Shown one piece after another: positions 59,263 to 64,000 of a stretch of DNA of 64,000 bases. This DNA is from Desmodesmus armatus (lineage: Eukaryota > Chlorophyta > Chlorophyceae > Sphaeropleales > Scenedesmaceae), in contig VIIQ02000028.1 in the NCBI GenBank assembly GCA_007449985.2, positions 404,001 through 468,000 of the forward strand, given 5' to 3'. The stretch's first letter is position 1, and each line of letters opens with the position of its first letter. The notes under the pieces are model-generated. The model was given only the letters and a program-made list of their open reading frames with translations. It did no database searches and was not told where the DNA came from. The position numbers and the translations under genes were made by a program.

Positions 59263-62200
59263 GTGAGTGGGGTAGTGTGTCGGTGTAGCACAGTCCCCCC
59301 CTCACCCCCCCCCCCTGCCCTGCGCACACACAATTGTTTTTACTTAGCACACCCTCAGCCTGAGACTGCTGGCCATGGGACACGGCACACAGTGAGTGTG
59401 GGGGTGGCTAATTGCACCAAAACATAGGCGACCCCCTGCCCTCCTCTCTCTCTCACAAACACACACAGCATGCATGTGCACGCATGCAGTCTCTCTGTCG
59501 ACACACATCCTGTGTCTACATCACCTAGCCTCCCCCCATCAGCCTGAGATTTCTGGCCATGGAACACGGCACACCGTAACTGCGGGGATGGGTGCGTGCA
59601 GTACATGTACAGCCTATACCCCCTTCCTTCTCCAGCACCCTGCTCTCCCTCAGCCTGCAACTGCTGGCCATGCGACACGGTGAGTACTGGGATGGGTGCA
59701 GTACACAAGCCAGCCCTCTGCCCTTCGCCTTCTCCCCCCCCTTCCCTTCCCCCGTGAGTGGGTTTTACGGCTTGCAGAGGTCAGTAACAGTGATGAGTAA
59801 ACACAGTACACAGAGGGGTCAGCGGAGTGCTACCTCTCCACGGTGTACATGTAGGTGGTTGACAAATGGTCTCCATCTTCACCCACCCACATGTATAAAC
59901 AAGGACAGGAGTATCCCTTACTTCTGGGCTACAGCACCGTGTGGACTTGCTGTTGGGGGAGCAACCCAGGGGGGAAGGGACTGAGGCTGTGGTCAGGGCT
60001 GGACTGTGTCAGGACCAGGTTGTGTTTGTAGCAGCACCTAGTGATGCAGGGCACAAAGGAGGCCATGGGGTGATTGATGGACGACCAAGGGGGGGGGGGT
60101 GGCAGTAGCAGTGGGGTCGGGGTGATCCAGAGGGGACTGAGTGCTGCTGGCATGGACTGTGGGCTGGAGGTGGTGGCACACGGCAGAGTAGCTGCATTGT
60201 GGACGGTGGTATGTAGCAGATGGTTGTGTCACACAATCTCCTCCGGTTACATACCTATCACAGTGCAGCTACTCTGCCACGTTGACAGTCACCATGTGCT
60301 GACGGTTGCAGGACCGGTTGCAGTGCTTATGTGTGGGGTTTGGTTGAGGGGCTGCTAGGGCTGGGGCGATCATTACTTACGCAGCAGCCGTTGTGACGAC
60401 AACCACAGTCGGATGCTCATCTGTTGCTCAATCTCTATGTTTGGGGTGACCTCAGTTGAGCAGTTGACTGCAGCCGTCGGTACAACAGCAGCAGCGTCAC
60501 CTGTGATGAGTAGGCAAGTTTGGAGCGCACTGGTGGGAGCTGATGCAGAAATACAGCAGTTCGTGTGGTGATCGCCTTGTTCAACTGCATGTTTGAGAAC
60601 CGTGAGTGCTGCAGCAACGCTGAAGTTGGGTGTGGCTGTGGCACAGCAGCTGCAGAGCCTCACGCTCAATGTACGACTCACAAGCCCTCAAATTGTGGCT
60701 GAAGGTTGCAACATGTGGCGAAGGTGTGCCACATCCTGGAGAAGCTTTTCAGAAATCTATTTTCTATTTCACCAGTAGCCTTCAGGGGGTGCAGGCCTGT
60801 TGTTGGTATCGAGCAGCGTATGATGTGGCAGTTGCTGTGTTGATGGCCTCAGCTAACTGTTGGCAACCACTACAAGGTGGTTGCAAGCGTGCAGTTGGCT
60901 GCGGCCGTCAGTATAGCAGCAGCTGTGTCTTGTGCTGACTCCGGGCGTCAACTAGCTGACCTACACACCAGCAGCTGTCCCCCAAGAATGTGTGGCTGCT
61001 GGCCTTCAGTGTAGGCTCATGGTGATGGGATAATTGCCCCTCCTGTGTTGTGCGTAGCGCAGCCAGTGCATGGTGCTGGACCGGGTGGCGTCATAGTCAG
61101 AAGCCCACCCATGTTGGCATGATTGGCAGCTGTTGTGCTGATGGGCACAGGCTACTGTAGGCTTGCCACTTTGTCAGGAGCTTGCAATCTTGCAGTTGGC
61201 TGGGGCTGTCAGTACACATCGGAAATTTTGCAACAACTGATCGAAGGGGACTGAATCAGTGCCTGAGCCCTCAGGCAGTCAGTGCAGTTCAGGCACTTGT
61301 GTCCAAGCCCCTGAAGGGACTGACACTGCTGAGGGCCCACCCACTGAATCAGCAACAGGCGTCAGTGTAAGCTGAAACATTTGACTGATGTATCTGATCC
61401 TGCACTGCTTTGCTTTCAGTCGTTCCGCTGCGCTGCGATGTTCATGCTGATCACTAGTGAACGATCTGAAATCCAAATTCAACTGTATCAAGCAAAATAG
61501 GCAGTCGTACAAGCACGCCTGTGCCCTTTCGGCCACGTAGATCACGAGGAAGGCCATTAAAGGTCATATGGTATGGCAGTGTTGCTGTGAAGATCTGGTC
61601 GTGCTGAAGCTTCGGAATGCTTCAGAACGCCCAGAGCCCCCCCCAAGACATACTAGGATTGCAGAGATAGTCATATATGCAGCATTACAATCAACATAAA
61701 CGGTCGGCGTAGCCTGTTGCACGGACAAGGCCCTGTCACAAGGGGTGTGAGTGTGTTCAACTGTCACAGGTGGTTTAGGCCGCAGTGTTGCCTGATCCGT
61801 TGCTATCTACAGTAACATTGCAAAACTGCGCACACGTGGTGACCTCGATCAAGTCCCGTGGGAGTGCAATCGTTCGAGCTGTGCAGCAAACAGTCCAGAT
61901 CACCACCATGGCATGGTTGGAACAGGGCACAGACCATCCAGTGCCGGCTGAACATCAAAACAACAGCTTATGGGATACTCAAACCGCTAGCGCTGGGAAG
62001 CTTCGTGCCAGAGTGCAGAGGGAGTGCTGTGAGATCCAGTCAGGGAAGCCACAGCTCTGCTGTGCCTGACAGTGACTCCTTTCAAGCTGGATCATCTGCG
62101 GAATCACACGCAACAATGAGATCATCTGTGCAGCTCCTACACTGGACGTATGCCAGTTGGACTGTCCAACACCTGCGCACCACAAGCCTACAGCAGTGAA

Positions 62201-64000
62201 GGTGAGGTGCTGCTGTGGCATTGCGGACCCAAGATGTCACACTGAGTCAGTGACACATTGCTCAAGCTATGAAGGGGACCTTGCGTTTGCAGCTGGTGAG
62301 GCTTTGCTCTCTTAGGCCACTCATTGTTGTTGCGGCAGCATACGGGTGCTGCCAGTGTGCGGCCCTTATCAGCCAGTTAGTGTCACCTGCCTGCAGCTGT
62401 AGGACAACTGATAACCGCTATGTGTTTTTTGGACAACACACAGGCTCCAAAGAAGGCATGCATACAACCTGTGCTTGTTCAGGCACCAGAGTGATGCAGT
62501 GGACACCCCACAGCCAAGGCAGTTCCAACACGTTTGAAGCTGGGCTGATGGAATTACACAGCATGCCATGCTTTGCGGCGAAGCTGGTCATCGGCAGGTG
62601 AGCTTACAGACATGACCAGACAGTTGATAGGACCTGCTGCATGTGCGCTGTTAGCAGTAGGGCATCAGGCTGCTGGGAACAGCAGTAGTTGTGGGCGCAA
62701 GCGAGCTCCATGCCGCAGAAGCAGCAGCAGTGTGGTGTTGACCCAAGACCAGAGTGGTCAAACTGCTGCGATGCACACAGCTCCAACCAACTTGTCAGCA
62801 GCTGCGTACATTCACCTGCATGACATACATAACCCCACTGCCCGACTGCCTGACGTTGCGCATGTCTGCAGGGTATATGGCGGAAGCATCAGCTGGGACA
62901 CTTCTCAACTTGCTTCTAGCACTATGACTGCATCGGAGCTGCACACCTCGCTCCCAGCAACGCTATGGCACAGCATGGCTGGCAGGCAGGTTTGAAAGCA
63001 GCTGCCGGAACCGGCACTGCAAATGAGACAACGGCTGATCTCTGCCTTGTGGTCAGCATTGCTGTGATGTTCACAACATATGAGTGGTTCACCCAAAGTG
63101 CTGCTTGTTGTGCTGCACACAAGCACCAACAGTGTTGTGTCTTTTTTTGCTGTGGAGTGTGTGCTGCTCTGCCACCTTGCACGCATCCAGCTGCGCCCTG
63201 GCGATCCAGCAGCAGAGTCTTGGGTGGGCTGCCCGTCCTGCTGAACTATGCGTGGTGTCTGTTATATCATGCTTGTGCTGTTTGCAATGGGCCTCAGCAA
63301 TTTGCTGCATTATGGAGTGGTTGCTCATGTGACACGGGACAGCCATGCCTCTTTTACACTAGCTGGCCCCTGTCATACTTGCTGGCAACCATTTGCATGT
63401 GTTCTTGCATAACCACCTGTCATGCTCGTGCCCCAGCATGTGCGGTGTCCAGCAGTGAGGAGAGTGAATGGTGTAGAGGGCGGCTACACTGTGATAGTTG
63501 GGTTTTTTGCCCCAACTATGTGCTGTGTGTTGTGTGTTGGACTGTTCTCACTTGTTTCGGAAGTGTGGTGTCACGGCTTGACGACTTCAGGAATGGTCGG
63601 AGGTTTGTAAGGATCCTATGCTCATACCTGTGGCTTTGTTTCCAATACACATTACTTTCAGACCGATCAGGCGCGCAGCAACAACCGGCGCTGAAAAGCC
63701 CGCTTGTTTCAGTGCGGACCGACGAGGCACCTGATTCAGCGCCGTTTCAGCCTTGACTAAACTCTTAGCTGAATCACTAACCCCTTCAGACCCCCATCAG
63801 ACAATTGATTCAGCCTGTGCAAAATTTCCGATGCAGCAGCAACGATGTTTCGTGCTCAACACAGATCCGAACGCCTTTGGGACGTCACAGGCTGCTTATT
63901 TTGGGTGAGGGCGTACAAGTTGATGCGTTCACTGCTGGGCGGTAGCCTTCACACTGGATGACATGGTTACATCAGCAGGAGGGCTGTGCGCATGCAGCAA
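59263..64000 (+). other. Intron 30 and unresolved sequence
   Basis: The exon 30 3' edge recurs at 59358-59396, 59550-59580 and 59651-59690. A 15-bp perfect inverted repeat lies at 60182-60196 and 60264-60278 (ggcagagtagctgca). Segments like cagttggctgcggccgtcag with a run of cagcag repeat near 60460, 60890 and 61195. From 61.4 to 64 kb I see no repeat family and no exon that continues RNase IIIb. A 263-codon open frame at 62965-63756 is unrecognised and rejected as a gene. Confidence 0.55.

Noticed and set aside
62965..63756. 263-codon plus-strand open frame, Cys/Trp-rich
   Set aside because: No family recognised, start codon without context, unusual composition, and it does not continue RNase IIIb. 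It stays open probably by chance; a cDNA could overturn this.

Overview
The window lies inside one very large, intron-rich nuclear gene on the + strand. It encodes a Dicer-like ribonuclease (DCL). The gene enters from the left already past the ATP-binding and DECH part of the helicase and leaves on the right in the middle of the second RNase III domain, so neither start nor stop codon is present. I could chain about 30 exons with GT-AG borders. Reading phase agrees across nearly every junction, giving roughly 2,250 residues. No second gene can be supported.

Organism: the GT-AG introns, (CTG)n tracts before splice acceptors, Ala/Gln/Gly homopolymer insertions in the protein, dozens of long poly-G/poly-C runs, and an internal TTTAGGG-type telomere-like run suggest a chlorophyte green alga, probably of the Chlamydomonas/volvocine side. 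This is inference; the species cannot be named from the sequence.

Layout. 0.6-2.7 kb: end of the first helicase lobe and start of the helical insert. 2.7-13.6 kb: a giant intron made of 250-300 bp repeats. 13.6-26 kb: rest of the insert and the second helicase lobe (exons 6-13), with an 86-nt exon present in three copies and a 6 kb repeat-filled intron holding a 118-bp perfect palindrome. 26-33 kb: a 7 kb intron with segmental duplications. 33-35.6 kb: Dicer dimerisation (DUF283) domain. 35.6-42 kb: another giant repeat intron. 42-46.1 kb: platform, PAZ and connector. 46.1-53.6 kb: giant intron with about 17 tandem units. 53.6-57.1 kb: RNase IIIa. 58.5-59.3 kb: linker and first half of RNase IIIb. 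59.3-64 kb: intron or unresolved sequence.

Two patterns stand out. First, at nearly half of the exons one edge (splice site plus part of the exon) is duplicated nearby in the intron, and some copies differ almost only at synonymous sites. Second, four giant introns each carry a private family of short inverted repeats that could fold into hairpins 60-90 nt long, in a gene whose product cuts such hairpins.
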